Part shown: positions 9,622 to 18,595 of the stretch, in pieces | How positions within the stretch are numbered: the stretch's first letter is position 1 | Layout: each line of letters opens with the position of its first letter | Assembly: GCA_049315325.1 (NCBI GenBank) | Contig: JBMOKJ010000014.1 | Span: 3,748-67,747, forward strand | Direction of reading: 5' to 3' | Length of the DNA: 64,000 nt | DNA from: CAXXIC01 sp049315325 | Lineage (GTDB): Bacteria; Bacteroidota; Bacteroidia; Bacteroidales; UBA7332 | The notes under the pieces: model-generated | Told to the model about the DNA's origin: nothing | Seen by the model: only the letters and a program-made list of their open reading frames with translations | Databases searched by the model: none | Translations under genes and position numbers: made by a program

Positions 9622-10440
9622 ATGAAGAATAAGATTTTCGCTTTTGTTTTGTTGTTGTTGAGCATCACTTCTTGTAGCGAGTTTAACAAGGTATTGAAGA
9701 GCACCGATTACGACTACAAATTTCAATATGCGAAAAAGTCTTATGAGCAGAAGAAATATTACCGCGCCTACACTTTGCTGGAGGAGTTGGTTCCCATTCT
9801 GAAAGGAACAGAAAAGGCTGAAGAGTCGCTCTATCTGTTGGGTCAGAGCTATTACGGAAGTAGGGATTATCTAGGTGCTGCACAGACGTTTACAACTTAT
9901 TACAACACCTATCCTAAGGGAGAATTTGCTGAACTTTCACGTTTCTACGCAGCCACAAGTTATTACAACGATTGTCCAGACCCACGTCTCGATCAGTCGC
10001 AAAATACAAAAGCCATCAACGAGTTTCAGATGTTTATGGAATATTTTCCACAAAGCGAGAAGATGGCTGAAGCTGAACGTATGATGCTTGAGTTGCAAGA
10101 TAAACTGGCTTATAAAGAGTATTTGAACGCAAAACTCTATTACGATTTAGGCAACTTGAAAATGAATAGTTTGTTGGAAAACAACTATTTAGCTTGCGTG
10201 GTGGTTTCCCAAAATGCATTGAAAGATTATCCATCAACTACGTACAAAGAAGATTTCTTTAATTTGATTTTGAAATCTAAATATCGTCAGGCAATCTACA
10301 GTGTTGAAGACAAGAAAATCGACCGTTATCGTGAGGTGATTGACGAGTACTACAACTACAAGAATGAATTTCCTGAAGGAAAATATATGAAAGAGGCCAA
10401 TGAGATTTTGGCACAATCGCAAAAAGTAATCAAAAAATAA
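9622..10440 (+). CDS. bamD: Outer membrane assembly lipoprotein BamD
   Basis: 272 residues with a lipoprotein signal (LLLLSITSC, lipobox Cys at about residue 18) and TPR-like helices typical of BamD (YAKKSYEQKKYYRAYTLLEE, LGQSYYGSRDYLGAAQTF, TYPKGEFAELS). BamD is the essential lipoprotein partner of BamA in inserting beta-barrel proteins into the outer membrane; it faces the periplasm. It sits 12 bp upstream of rpoZ, and the two probably form one transcript ended by the hairpin at 10798-10842. Confidence 0.93.
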   Translation: MKNKIFAFVLLLLSITSCSEFNKVLKSTDYDYKFQYAKKSYEQKKYYRAYTLLEELVPILKGTEKAEESLYLLGQSYYGSRDYLGAAQTFTTYYNTYPKGEFAELSRFYAATSYYNDCPDPRLDQSQNTKAINEFQMFMEYFPQSEKMAEAERMMLELQDKLAYKEYLNAKLYYDLGNLKMNSLLENNYLACVVVSQNALKDYPSTTYKEDFFNLILKSKYRQAIYSVEDKKIDRYREVIDEYYNYKNEFPEGKYMKEANEILAQSQKVIKK

Positions 10441-10452
10441 ACAATTACAGAT

Positions 10453-10779
10453 ATGGACTACAAAAAAACAAATGCTCCTACAAACACCGTTACGCGTGAC
10501 ATGACTACTCTGTCGGAAGATACCGGAAGTGTTTACGAAACTGTGCGTATTATCTCTAAGCGAGCGAACCAAATTTCGGTAGAGATGAAGTCGGATTTGG
10601 AGAAAAAACTGCAAGAATTTGCTTCTTACAATGACAACTTGGAAGAGGTTTTCGAAAACCGCGAGCAAATTGAAATCTCTCGTTACTACGAAAAACTACC
10701 AAAACCGGTTTTGATTGCTACACAAGAGTACATCGACGGTAAAGTTTACCACAAAAATCCGATTAAGGATAAATTGTAG
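10453..10779 (+). CDS. rpoZ: RNA polymerase omega subunit (Rpb6-like)
   Basis: 108 residues; the segment GSVYETVRIISKRANQISVEMK is the conserved omega/Rpb6 helix that clamps the beta-prime C-terminus, and the C-terminal EISRYYEKLPKPVLIATQEY is typical of the Bacteroidota form. This form is longer than the E. coli subunit. It follows bamD at 12 bp and precedes the DUF4293 gene, a conserved gene order in the phylum. Confidence 0.9.
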   Translation: MDYKKTNAPTNTVTRDMTTLSEDTGSVYETVRIISKRANQISVEMKSDLEKKLQEFASYNDNLEEVFENREQIEISRYYEKLPKPVLIATQEYIDGKVYHKNPIKDKL

Positions 10780-10797
10780 TTCAATACTCATCAAATT

Positions 10798-10842
10798 GGG
10801 GATATGTAAAGCATCATAATTTGCCTGCATATCCCTTTTTTT
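10798..10842 (+). terminator. Terminator after rpoZ
   Basis: GGGATATG and CATATCCC form an 8-bp stem around a roughly 21-nt loop, followed by seven T. Located 18 nt after the rpoZ stop. Confidence 0.75.
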
Positions 10843-10854
10843 ATCCATAAAACT

Positions 10855-11316
10855 ATGATACAAAGAATTCAAACTCTCTATTTGATCATTATTTCGATTC
10901 TCGCGTCGTTGACTGCAATTTTACCAATAGCAGAATTAGCAAGTAAAGCAAATCAACTCTATATGCAGAATACACTTGGTGTTTTCAAGACGTTGGGGAA
11001 AGGCGAATTGGTTTTCAAAAACACGCCTTTGCAGTTGATACTATTAATTTTAGTGATAATGTGCGTTGTAACCATTTTTCGCTACAAAAACCGTAAGTTG
11101 CAAATCCGTTTGGTGGTTATCAATTTCTTACTGATTGCAGCCTTCTATGCAACTCTTTTTGTGTATGAATCGACCATTAAAACAACACTAGATGTGACAG
11201 CAAGCTATAAATTTGTGCTGATTCTACCATTGGTAGGATTTGTTTTCAATTGGTTGGCGATCCTTGCCATTCGCGCCGATGAGGCTTTGGTGAAGTCGTT
11301 AGATCGATTGAGATAA
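10855..11316 (+). CDS. DUF4293 membrane protein
   Basis: 153 residues with four hydrophobic helices (about residues 5-27, 60-80, 88-108, 118-142) and the start MIQRIQTLYLIIISILAS typical of DUF4293 proteins, which are conserved in Bacteroidota next to rpoZ. Function unknown; an inner-membrane protein. The gene begins 12 nt after the T run of the preceding terminator, so its expression depends on read-through or a promoter that is not obvious. Confidence 0.85.
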   Translation: MIQRIQTLYLIIISILASLTAILPIAELASKANQLYMQNTLGVFKTLGKGELVFKNTPLQLILLILVIMCVVTIFRYKNRKLQIRLVVINFLLIAAFYATLFVYESTIKTTLDVTASYKFVLILPLVGFVFNWLAILAIRADEALVKSLDRLR

Positions 11317-11335
11317 AACTATTTACGTCCAAAAT

Positions 11336-11376
11336 AATTGAGGGTTTTGCCGAAAGGTGGAACCCTCAATTTTTTA
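11336..11376 (+). terminator. Terminator after the DUF4293 gene
   Basis: AATTGAGGGTT (11336-11346) pairs with AACCCTCAATT (11361-11371), followed by a T run. It also touches the end of the convergent acyltransferase gene (stop at 11374). Confidence 0.85.
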
Positions 11377-12393
11377 CCCCGAAATATACTTTCCGAAAGG
11401 CAGTTTAAAGACTCCAAGAACGAAAAGGGTGGAAAGAATCAATGTGAGGATTGTCGTAATCGGAATTGCGATAGCTGGATGTGCAAAATTCCAATGAGTG
11501 TGGGCAATGCTTAGCCATTTGAGAATCAAGATATGAATCAAATAGATGCCAAAGCTGTATTGACAAACAATCGTTCGTATTTTTATCCAAAATTGATTTT
11601 CGAGATTGGCATTTTTAATAAAGAGATAAGCTCCAATGGCCATTGCTACGATTGTTGGAGAGAAGTTGCTATAAAGTTGATTGTTCTTCGAATGGCTTGC
11701 CAAAACTACCACATTTACGAGATATCCAGATGAAAACAAAATAATACCAACAGTTTTTGCCCAATGTGTATTTTCAAAATCCTTATTTGCAAGATAATAA
11801 CCCAAAATCAGATAGCCCGCATAGTCGAGTGTTTGACTGAATAGAAACGTGATTTTCAATCCAAAAAGCTGCATAAGGTTGTAAGAGAACCAAAGGATAA
11901 GTAAAATAATCAACTGTTTTTGAGAACGATTGCGAACCCAGTGACCAATGATGGGTATAATCAAATAGAGCCCAAGAATCATATAGACGAACCAAAAATG
12001 GTAGGAAACGCCTCCTTTGATTTTGTAGATTAACCAATGAATTGTGTCATGCGTAGAGTTGTGATGCCCGTATAATAGCCGTATAATCAGATTATACACA
12101 AGGTATATTACTGAGTAAAACAAGAACGGAAGTAATATTCGAGTGAAACGTTTTCTGAAAAAATCGATTGCCTTGTATTCCTTTGAAAGCAATAGTGCGC
12201 CCGAAATCATAACAAACATCGGTACACAGAAACGAGTTAAAGCATTGTAAAATAGTCCAATAAGCCAATAATCCTGAGGAACTTTCCCGTAAAGAGAGAG
12301 CAATCCAGCTGAGGTGTGAAGCAGAATTACCCCAACGGTGGCAACGAATCGCAAGTCGTCAATCCCATTGTAATTTACTTGCTCAGACTTCAT
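11374..12393 (-). CDS. Membrane acyltransferase (acyltransferase 3 family)
   Basis: 339 residues with about ten hydrophobic helices. The N-terminal DLRFVATVGVILLHTSA carries the conserved Arg and His of acyltransferase-3 enzymes, and RFCVPMFVMISGALLL is the second typical motif. These inner-membrane proteins move acetyl or similar groups onto surface sugars; this one resembles the WecH/OatA-like group lacking a fused extracytoplasmic domain. It overlaps the end of menE by 11 bp, so it is probably co-transcribed with the men genes, although no role in menaquinone synthesis is known. Substrate unknown. Confidence 0.88.
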   Translation of the reverse strand: MKSEQVNYNGIDDLRFVATVGVILLHTSAGLLSLYGKVPQDYWLIGLFYNALTRFCVPMFVMISGALLLSKEYKAIDFFRKRFTRILLPFLFYSVIYLVYNLIIRLLYGHHNSTHDTIHWLIYKIKGGVSYHFWFVYMILGLYLIIPIIGHWVRNRSQKQLIILLILWFSYNLMQLFGLKITFLFSQTLDYAGYLILGYYLANKDFENTHWAKTVGIILFSSGYLVNVVVLASHSKNNQLYSNFSPTIVAMAIGAYLFIKNANLENQFWIKIRTIVCQYSFGIYLIHILILKWLSIAHTHWNFAHPAIAIPITTILTLILSTLFVLGVFKLPFGKYISG

Positions 12394-13444
12394 TGGGTGG
12401 AAAAATGCGCTTAATCTTGCCCGAAGTGGTCTCGGTAAATTGGGCTAAAAATATTACTTCTCGAGGTTTTTCGAATCTGGAAAGCAGAACTTCTATTTTT
12501 TTGTTTAAAATGTCCAGCTTCGTTTTTGTAAAATCGGTGCTTTCAATGACTAAAACGACCTTTTCACCTAGCTTTTCGTCGGGGCGCGAAGAGATAAAGA
12601 ATCGTTCCGAAATAGTTCCTGATAATTTCTGCTCTATGGTTTCAGGAAAAAGTTTCACACCGCCTGAGTTTATCACATTGTCGAAACGCCCGAGCCATTC
12701 GAAGCTAGTGTTGCTTTTTAGGCTGATAATATCGTTTGTGACGAAAGGTTCATCCTGCAAATGTGGTGCGTTTATTATCAGGCAATCGCGATGATCTTGT
12801 GCAAACGTAACTCCTAAAATAGCTTCATAGAGATTGGATTTGTTTTCTCCGTTGAGGCTTCTGAGAGCGATGTGCGAAACAGTTTCGGTCATTCCATAAG
12901 TGACGTAGCATTTCGTCGAAAGTGATTGTAATTGCTCTTCTAAAGTAGAGGAAACAGCACTTCCTCCAATAATTAGTTTGGAGATGTTTTGTAAAGAAGC
13001 GATTCCTGTTTCTGTATTTAGCAGACTATCTACCTGCATGGGCACCATGGCTGCGAAATCGATTTTTTGCTCGATCATTGGTGTAGTAGTAGGTTCTACA
13101 ACTATCAGATTTAAGCCTCCCGCAATGGCGCGCACCACCATCATCTTTCCTGCAATGTAATTGGCCGAAAGGCACATCAACGCCGTATCTCCTGCCTTTA
13201 GTTCAAAAAACAGATTGGTCAGTTTCGCAGAAGCAAGCATGCTCTCTTTTTTCAAGAGAATAGGCTTCGGAGCTCCAGTGGATCCTGAGGTTTGTGCTGA
13301 AATTGTTTCTCCATCATCGAACCAATTTGCCAAAAATGCAAATAGTGCCTCTTCCCATTCGGGGAGTTGCTCCGCTTGCTTCTTCCTGATAAGTTCGGGA
13401 AACCGTTCGGCGTTGTAGGTTTGGTTGTGAAGAGTTAGTTGCAT
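12383..13444 (-). CDS. menE: O-succinylbenzoate-CoA ligase (MenE)
   Basis: ANL-family adenylating enzyme that activates o-succinylbenzoate with ATP and CoA. The phosphate-binding loop AQTSGSTGAPKPILLK is intact; CYVTYGMTETVSHIA, WLGRFDNVINSGGVKLFPE and the catalytic Lys region TTSGKIKRI at the C-terminus are all present. At 353 residues it is shorter than E. coli MenE, as usual in Bacteroidota. A longer frame begins at GTG 13504, but that would overlap menC and translate a repeat, so ATG 13444 (MQLTLHNQTYN) is preferred. Part of the menF-D-B-C-E series, in pathway order after menC. Confidence 0.93.
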   Translation of the reverse strand: MQLTLHNQTYNAERFPELIRKKQAEQLPEWEEALFAFLANWFDDGETISAQTSGSTGAPKPILLKKESMLASAKLTNLFFELKAGDTALMCLSANYIAGKMMVVRAIAGGLNLIVVEPTTTPMIEQKIDFAAMVPMQVDSLLNTETGIASLQNISKLIIGGSAVSSTLEEQLQSLSTKCYVTYGMTETVSHIALRSLNGENKSNLYEAILGVTFAQDHRDCLIINAPHLQDEPFVTNDIISLKSNTSFEWLGRFDNVINSGGVKLFPETIEQKLSGTISERFFISSRPDEKLGEKVVLVIESTDFTKTKLDILNKKIEVLLSRFEKPREVIFLAQFTETTSGKIKRIFPPNEV

Positions 13445-13448
13445 AATA

Positions 13449-13478
13449 TCCCGCAGATTTCGCAAATTACGCAGAATT
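13449..13478. repeat. Single-arm copy of the CGCAGATT-type repeat between menC and menE
   Basis: This 30-nt stretch (core CCCGCAGATTTCGCAAAT) matches one arm of the full inverted repeat at 14556-14631. It fills the menC-menE gap almost exactly. Confidence 0.7.
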
Positions 13479-14529
13479 AAAAATGAATCGGATTCAAATC
13501 CCACTTTTTCTCAGGAAAATAAAAGAGGTTTTCACCTTCTAAAGTAAGCGGTGAGTCGATGTTGTTGGTGTACAACTGTCCGGTACCAAGGCCTTGCGGC
13601 ATGTCATTCTTCTGAATAGAGCACCACTGCGCAATGGCATTGAGTCCGATGTTCGATTCGAGGGCGGAGGTAGCCCACCAATCTATTTTTTGCTCTTTGG
13701 CAAGTGAAATCCACTCTTCGCTACCTGTGAACCCTCCGTGCAGACTGGGTTTTAGGATGATGTATTGTGGTTTAATCGTTTCGAGCAACTCTTTTTTCTT
13801 CGAAGAAACATTTATGCCAATCAATTCTTCGTCCAACGCAATAGGAATCGGTGTTTCGGCGCAAAGTTGAGCCATTTCGCTCCATTGCCCGGCTTTGATG
13901 GGTTGTTCGATAGAATGGATGTCGAGTTTTGCCAACCGTTCAAGTTTGAGCATGGCGTCACCGGGCGAAAAAGCACCGTTGGCATCCACTCGCACTTCGA
14001 TTGTTTTGGCATCAAACTCGCTGCGAATCGCTTTGAGTAAATCCATTTCAGCCTCAAAATCAATAGCACCAATTTTTAGTTTGATGCACGAGAAACCTTT
14101 CTCAATTTTGTCCACAATTTGCTCCCGCATTTCTGCTTTAGTGCCCATCCAAATCAGCCCATTGATGCGAATCGATTGCTTCCCTTCGGAGAACGACGAT
14201 GGGAAAATAATTCGTTTTCCGCCGTTTTCGAGGTCTGCAAGTGCTGTTTCTAACCCAAATAAAATAGAAGGAAAGTCGCGCAGTTTTTCATGCAATTCAT
14301 CCATCGATGGCAGGTGAGGAGTGAGGCTTTGCAACACCGCTTCGTAATCGGGTCGGTCGTCGCACCCCAATCCACGGAAAATGGCACACTCACCTAATCC
14401 GAAAACCTCCGGCGAATGATCGTGCCACACCTTCACAAACCACGTTTCTTTAGTGGTGAGCACGCCGCGAGAAGTGCCGCTCGGGCGTTTGAAAATAAGG
14501 TGGTATGGAGTGAATTGGGTTTTCAGCAT
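13477..14529 (-). CDS. menC: o-Succinylbenzoate synthase (MenC)
   Basis: Enolase-superfamily enzyme that dehydrates SHCHC to o-succinylbenzoate. The catalytic set is visible in order: KLKIG (KxK motif), VRVDANG (Asp ligand), SIEQP (Glu ligand), ALDEE (third acid) and ILKPSLHGG (Lys base). Length 350 residues is normal for the family. The open frame reaches GTG 14562, but that codon lies in a hairpin repeat; ATG 14529 (MLKTQFTPYHL) gives the normal N-terminus. It lies between menB and menE with repeats on both sides. Confidence 0.93.
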   Translation of the reverse strand: MLKTQFTPYHLIFKRPSGTSRGVLTTKETWFVKVWHDHSPEVFGLGECAIFRGLGCDDRPDYEAVLQSLTPHLPSMDELHEKLRDFPSILFGLETALADLENGGKRIIFPSSFSEGKQSIRINGLIWMGTKAEMREQIVDKIEKGFSCIKLKIGAIDFEAEMDLLKAIRSEFDAKTIEVRVDANGAFSPGDAMLKLERLAKLDIHSIEQPIKAGQWSEMAQLCAETPIPIALDEELIGINVSSKKKELLETIKPQYIILKPSLHGGFTGSEEWISLAKEQKIDWWATSALESNIGLNAIAQWCSIQKNDMPQGLGTGQLYTNNIDSPLTLEGENLFYFPEKKWDLNPIHF

Positions 14530-14555
14530 AGTCTGTTTCTCGCAAATAATTTTTT

Positions 14556-14631
14556 GTCCCACAGATCTCGCAAATCTCGCAGATTGTAAGATTGATTTCT
14601 TTATCTGCGTAATTAGCGTAATCTGCGGGAC
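14556..14631. repeat. Inverted-repeat element between menB and menC
   Basis: Two arms of 29 nt (14556-14584 and 14603-14631) pair with few mismatches around an 18-nt loop; the ends are GTCCCACAGAT and ATCTGCGGGAC. One arm recurs at 13449-13478. It would form a strong hairpin in the men transcript. Confidence 0.85.
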
Positions 14632-14638
14632 AGCTTAT

Positions 14639-15457
14639 TTACCCTGGGAATTTCGGGAATTTTTGGAAGTCCGGTTTGCGTTTCTCCAAGAATGCGTGCT
14701 TGCCCTCTTGTGCCTCTTCCATGAGGTAATACATCAGTGTAGCATCGCCAGCCATTTCCATCAAACCGCGTTGTCCGTCGAGCTCGGCATTCAAACCGCG
14801 TTTAATCATACGGATAGCCATCGGACTGTTCGCTAGAATTTGTTGACACCAGTCAACGGTCACATCTTCGAGTTGGTCGAATGGCACAACGGTGTTCACC
14901 AATCCCATATCCAATGCCTCTTGCGCTGAATATTGTTTGCAAAGGAACCAAATTTCGCGTGCTTTTTTCTGACCCACGCAACGTGCCAAGTACGACGAAC
15001 CGAATCCGGCATCGAAGCTTCCTACTCGCGGACCTGTTTGTCCGAAAATAGCGTTTTCTGAAGCGATAGATAAGTCGCAAACTACGTGCAAAACGTGTCC
15101 GCCACCGATAGCAAATCCGTTCACCATAGCAATTACTGGTTTCGGAATAGAGCGGATGGCTTTGTGTAAATCGAGCACATTGAGCCGGGGAACACCGTGT
15201 TCGTCGATGTAACCACCTACGCCTTTTACTTTTTGGTCGCCGCCGGCGCAAAAAGCTTTGTCGCCTGCTCCAGTGAAAACAATCACGCCAATGTCGCTAC
15301 GTTCACTGCAAATACTCATGGCATCGAGCATCTCGAAATTAGTCTGTGGGCGGAATGCGTTGCGCACATGCTCGCGGTTGATAGTGATTTTTGCAATTCC
15401 TTCGAAAAACTCAAATTTGATGTCTTCGTACTGTTTAATGGTTGTCCAGTTTCTCAT
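14639..15457 (-). CDS. menB: 1,4-Dihydroxy-2-naphthoyl-CoA synthase (MenB)
   Basis: Crotonase-fold enzyme that closes the second ring of the naphthoquinone. 272 residues. FCAGGDQKVKG is the oxyanion-hole segment, FAIGGGHVLH the second oxyanion loop, and GQTGPRVGSFDAGFG contains the active-site region. Gly at the TGP position resembles the bicarbonate-dependent (E. coli-type) form rather than the Asp form of mycobacteria; this inference rests on motif comparison. The C-terminal KRKPDFQKFPKFPG is typical. Fourth step of the men series encoded here. Confidence 0.96.
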   Translation of the reverse strand: MRNWTTIKQYEDIKFEFFEGIAKITINREHVRNAFRPQTNFEMLDAMSICSERSDIGVIVFTGAGDKAFCAGGDQKVKGVGGYIDEHGVPRLNVLDLHKAIRSIPKPVIAMVNGFAIGGGHVLHVVCDLSIASENAIFGQTGPRVGSFDAGFGSSYLARCVGQKKAREIWFLCKQYSAQEALDMGLVNTVVPFDQLEDVTVDWCQQILANSPMAIRMIKRGLNAELDGQRGLMEMAGDATLMYYLMEEAQEGKHAFLEKRKPDFQKFPKFPG

Positions 15458-15480
15458 ATTGTTTGTTTTTTTATTTATTT

Positions 15481-15615
15481 TTTGCCACTAAGACACAAAG
15501 GCTCTAAGATTTAACAAAGAAGAAATCTGTATCCTTTGTCTCTTCGTAGTTTTATGTCTTATCTATTGTTTTAATTTTTCGTGTAAACTTCGGGTCTTAG
15601 TTCCTTTGTGGCAAA
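15481..15615. repeat. ACAAAGG-type inverted repeat between menD and menB
   Basis: The left end TTTGCCACTAAGACACAAAG is the approximate inverse of the right end CCTTTGTGGCAAA (15603-15615). A shorter internal pair, ACAAAG and CCTTTGT, suggests a branched fold. Related in word content to the larger element at 32449-32629. Confidence 0.75.
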
Positions 15616-15621
15616 TTCTCT

Positions 15622-17313
15622 TTATCCCCGTATTGCACTAAAATACGCTTTCAGCACCTTGTCGTTCTCCAATCGTGGTGTGTTGACTTCGATGATGACA
15701 GGTTTAGAATGCGGCGCATATATTTTAGGTGAAATGGCTGCTAGTTCTTCAGCATTATTTGCACGGTAGAATGGCAGATTATAGAGGGTTGCCACTTTCT
15801 CGATGTCGAGTTCTTGTGCTGCTTCGAAATATTCGTCCAACTCTTTCACTCCTGAAGGACCTGGGATGAATCGGAAAAGACTTCCGCCACCGTTTTTCAT
15901 CACAAAAATGCGAAGATTGGGCGAAAGGTATTTGTTCCAAAGGGCATTCGAGTCGTAGAAAAAGCTGATGTCTCCACTGATTAATGTCGTGATTCCTTCT
16001 GAAATCCACGCAGCTCCCACGGCAGTAGAGGTAGAGCCGTCTATGCCGCTTGTGCCGCGATTACTTTGTATGCTGTTGAGGTGTCGTTGTCGAAATAGAT
16101 GTCCGTAGCGCACCGCCGAGCTGTTACCCAATTGTAAATCGGAGCCTTCGGGCGTGGCTTTGCAAATGATTTCGAATGCCTTGAGGTCGCTCCACGGAGC
16201 TGTGCTCATATAATTTGCGTGTCGTTCTGCCGAAATTTTCTCCTTTTGCTGCCATTTTGTTGAATAGCTGTTTTCTGAGAAACTATTTTCTTCGAAAAAC
16301 TGCTCCAAAAATGCCGCAGGTTCTAGTTGAATGAGTGCTGTCAGTTGGCGGAACGTGTCGATGTGCGTCTCGCCTTTGCCGATGTACCAATGCTCTTTAG
16401 GCGGATTGTTTTTGAGGAACGTTTTGATCTGTTTCGAAACCAGCGAACCACCAAAACTAATCAATACATCCGGTGCAAATGCAGCTGCTTCATCCAGTTG
16501 AATTACATTCAATGTTCGGTCGATAGTCGATATTAAATTCGCTGTTTGGATGTTCGAAATTGGCTCTGCCAACACAACAACATTCGATATTTTCTCAATT
16601 TGCGAGATGGCGACATTGATTTTCTCCTTCATTTCGTTGGGTAGAAACGAAGCCAAAATCATTATTTTCGGACTTTCGGGCAATCTGCTTTTCAGTTCAG
16701 ATATTGTCTCTTTGGGGAGAAACGATTCCGGTTCGAATTGATTGAATGTGCGCTGAACCGAATTTGTTTTTTCGACAATGCCATAAAGCGGTTCGCGCAG
16801 CGGAATATTGATGTGTACGGGGCCTTTTCGTCCAGAAGTGGCGTAATTGAGTGCTTCGTTTACTGCTCGGTTGACGTGCCAAGCTTCATCGTCGCAAGTT
16901 ATTTCTGCCGGAATTTGGCAGTTGAATTTGGTGAAATTGGCAAAAACCTGTTGTTGGTTAATAGCTTGGCTATCGTCCTGCTCAATCCATTCGGTGGGTC
17001 GGTCGGCCGAAAGCACTACCAACGGAATGCGTTGATAGAAAGCCTCAGCAACCGCAGGAGCGTAGTTGAGTAACGCTGTTCCCGAGGTACAAACGATTGC
17101 TACCGCATCACCCGATTTTTGAGACAATCCGAGTGCGAAGAAGGCAGCACTGCGCTCGTCCACTAACACGAAGCATTCGATGCGAGGGTCGCGATTGAAG
17201 GCGACGGAAAGCGGTGCGTTGCGCGAACCGGGAGAAACTACCACTCGCTTAATGCCTTTCTGGGCGCACAAATCAACGATGATTTGAACAGTCTGTTTAT
17301 TGGTTGTTGTCAT
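15622..17313 (-). CDS. menD: SEPHCHC synthase (MenD)
   Basis: Thiamine-diphosphate enzyme joining isochorismate and 2-oxoglutarate. 563 residues, normal length. Motifs: VVSPGSRNAPLSVAF (about residue 21), DERSAAFFALGLSQ with the catalytic Glu region, SGTALLNYAPAVAEA, SADRP, and the C-terminal GDISFFYDSNAL that binds Mg-diphosphate. It follows menF after a 39-nt gap, and menB follows after a repeat-filled gap. There is no menH in the cluster, so SHCHC formation must use an unlinked or non-orthologous lyase. Confidence 0.96.
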   Translation of the reverse strand: MTTTNKQTVQIIVDLCAQKGIKRVVVSPGSRNAPLSVAFNRDPRIECFVLVDERSAAFFALGLSQKSGDAVAIVCTSGTALLNYAPAVAEAFYQRIPLVVLSADRPTEWIEQDDSQAINQQQVFANFTKFNCQIPAEITCDDEAWHVNRAVNEALNYATSGRKGPVHINIPLREPLYGIVEKTNSVQRTFNQFEPESFLPKETISELKSRLPESPKIMILASFLPNEMKEKINVAISQIEKISNVVVLAEPISNIQTANLISTIDRTLNVIQLDEAAAFAPDVLISFGGSLVSKQIKTFLKNNPPKEHWYIGKGETHIDTFRQLTALIQLEPAAFLEQFFEENSFSENSYSTKWQQKEKISAERHANYMSTAPWSDLKAFEIICKATPEGSDLQLGNSSAVRYGHLFRQRHLNSIQSNRGTSGIDGSTSTAVGAAWISEGITTLISGDISFFYDSNALWNKYLSPNLRIFVMKNGGGSLFRFIPGPSGVKELDEYFEAAQELDIEKVATLYNLPFYRANNAEELAAISPKIYAPHSKPVIIEVNTPRLENDKVLKAYFSAIRG

Positions 17314-17352
17314 ATTTTATAAACCGTCCCTTAAAAGAGTCGGCAATTGATT

Positions 17353-18441
17353 TTAATTTTTAATTATCCTAAGCAGTGTTTCTGCTTTGAGGCAAGTCTC
17401 CTGCCATTCGGCTTCTGCTATTGATTGAGCGGTGATTCCACCACCCACGTAGAGCGTTATGCCATCGTCCGTGAGCTTCATGCATCGCAAATTTACAAAT
17501 AAATCACATCCGTTTTCTGAAATTGGACCGATGTAGCCGGCATAATATTCGCGATCGTGTTGTTCCGTGTTGTGAATGAGTAGCTTCGACTGCTCTTTCG
17601 GTAAGCCACAGACGGCAGGTGTTGGGTGCAGGGTTTCTATTAATTGAAAAAGTGATTCAGCCTCTAAAGCTCCATTGCACGTGTATATTGTAACCAAATG
17701 ACACATATTGCCCGCCACTAAATCTTGAGGTCCTTCTATTGTTATTTCAGAGAATGGGAATTCGTTTAAAACCGTAGCTACATAGTCGCTCACCATCTGT
17801 TGCTCCTCGCGTTCTTTGTTGCTCCATTGTGCTTCTGCAGCTGCGGGTTTGGTGCCTGCCAACGACATAGTTTCTACTTTGTGTGAATGAGCTTTAAGCA
17901 GTGTTTCTGGAGTGGCGCCCATCCAGCAGCAGACCCCTGGTATGTGAAAAAGCGACACAAAAGCATTGGGGTAGGTGTGCGTCAGTTTTTCGAAGATCTG
18001 AACCGCATCCTCGATGTTAAAATCCGATTGGTGAATGGTGCGAGAGAGCACCACTTTTCGAAGCTCGTTCTGTTGCAGTTTATCGATTAAAAATGATGCT
18101 TGTTGCAGGTACTCTTCTTTCGAAATATCATAGAACGAATCGTCTATTGACTGATGAGTTTGTTTTGCAGATTGAATCAACTCAAGATCTGCATCAGAAA
18201 TAGTATGATTCAGTAACGAGATATCTTGTTGGATAAAAAAGCATTTGGCCGAACTGCTTTCGTCGAACGGAGCGACCAGAAAGCCAGCAGACTGCGGAAG
18301 TGAATGACAGAAAATAGCCACATTCGTAGAGAGTTGGATACCTGTTCTGACATCGCTGCTTCGAGGCATTCGATAGCTGAAAAAGGGCAGATTGCTTTGA
18401 AAACAGATGGTTAGAATATCGGTTAAATTCATCTCTTGCAT
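17353..18441 (-). CDS. menF: Isochorismate synthase (MenF)
   Basis: Chorismate-binding enzyme making isochorismate, the first committed step of the classical menaquinone route. 362 residues, shorter than E. coli MenF (N-terminal part reduced). Diagnostic segments: LRKVVLSRTI (general base Lys), SLAGTKPA, LHPTPAVCGLPKE, YYAGYIGPIS and the C-terminal YVGGGITAQS. First gene of the probable menFDBCE-acyltransferase transcript, with a TACCTTTG promoter box upstream. Confidence 0.93.
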   Translation of the reverse strand: MQEMNLTDILTICFQSNLPFFSYRMPRSSDVRTGIQLSTNVAIFCHSLPQSAGFLVAPFDESSSAKCFFIQQDISLLNHTISDADLELIQSAKQTHQSIDDSFYDISKEEYLQQASFLIDKLQQNELRKVVLSRTIHQSDFNIEDAVQIFEKLTHTYPNAFVSLFHIPGVCCWMGATPETLLKAHSHKVETMSLAGTKPAAAEAQWSNKEREEQQMVSDYVATVLNEFPFSEITIEGPQDLVAGNMCHLVTIYTCNGALEAESLFQLIETLHPTPAVCGLPKEQSKLLIHNTEQHDREYYAGYIGPISENGCDLFVNLRCMKLTDDGITLYVGGGITAQSIAEAEWQETCLKAETLLRIIKN

Positions 18442-18456
18442 AGCGAAAGTTGAGTG

Positions 18457-18491
18457 GCTGACAAGTCAGCATTTCGTTTAGTGCAAAGGTA
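18457..18491 (-). promoter_or_regulatory. Promoter box and leader dyad of the men operon
   Basis: TACCTTTG (18484-18491, minus) is a perfect -7 box; the -33 region is weak. Between it and the menF ATG lies the dyad GCTGAC-AA-GTCAGC (18457-18470), placed at or just after the expected transcript start, where an operator or small hairpin could act. Confidence 0.5.
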
Positions 18492-18595
18492 TAGGAATTT
18501 TTTCTAATTCTGAATTGATTTGGCAGAATATCAGAATTCGGTCTTTCACGGCTAAAGGTTCGAAAGATACAACTCTACTTGTTGATCTATTGAAT

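Noticed and set aside
13445..13504. N-terminal extension of MenE to GTG 13504
   Set aside because: It would translate a dispersed repeat and overlap menC; homologues start at MQLTLHN.
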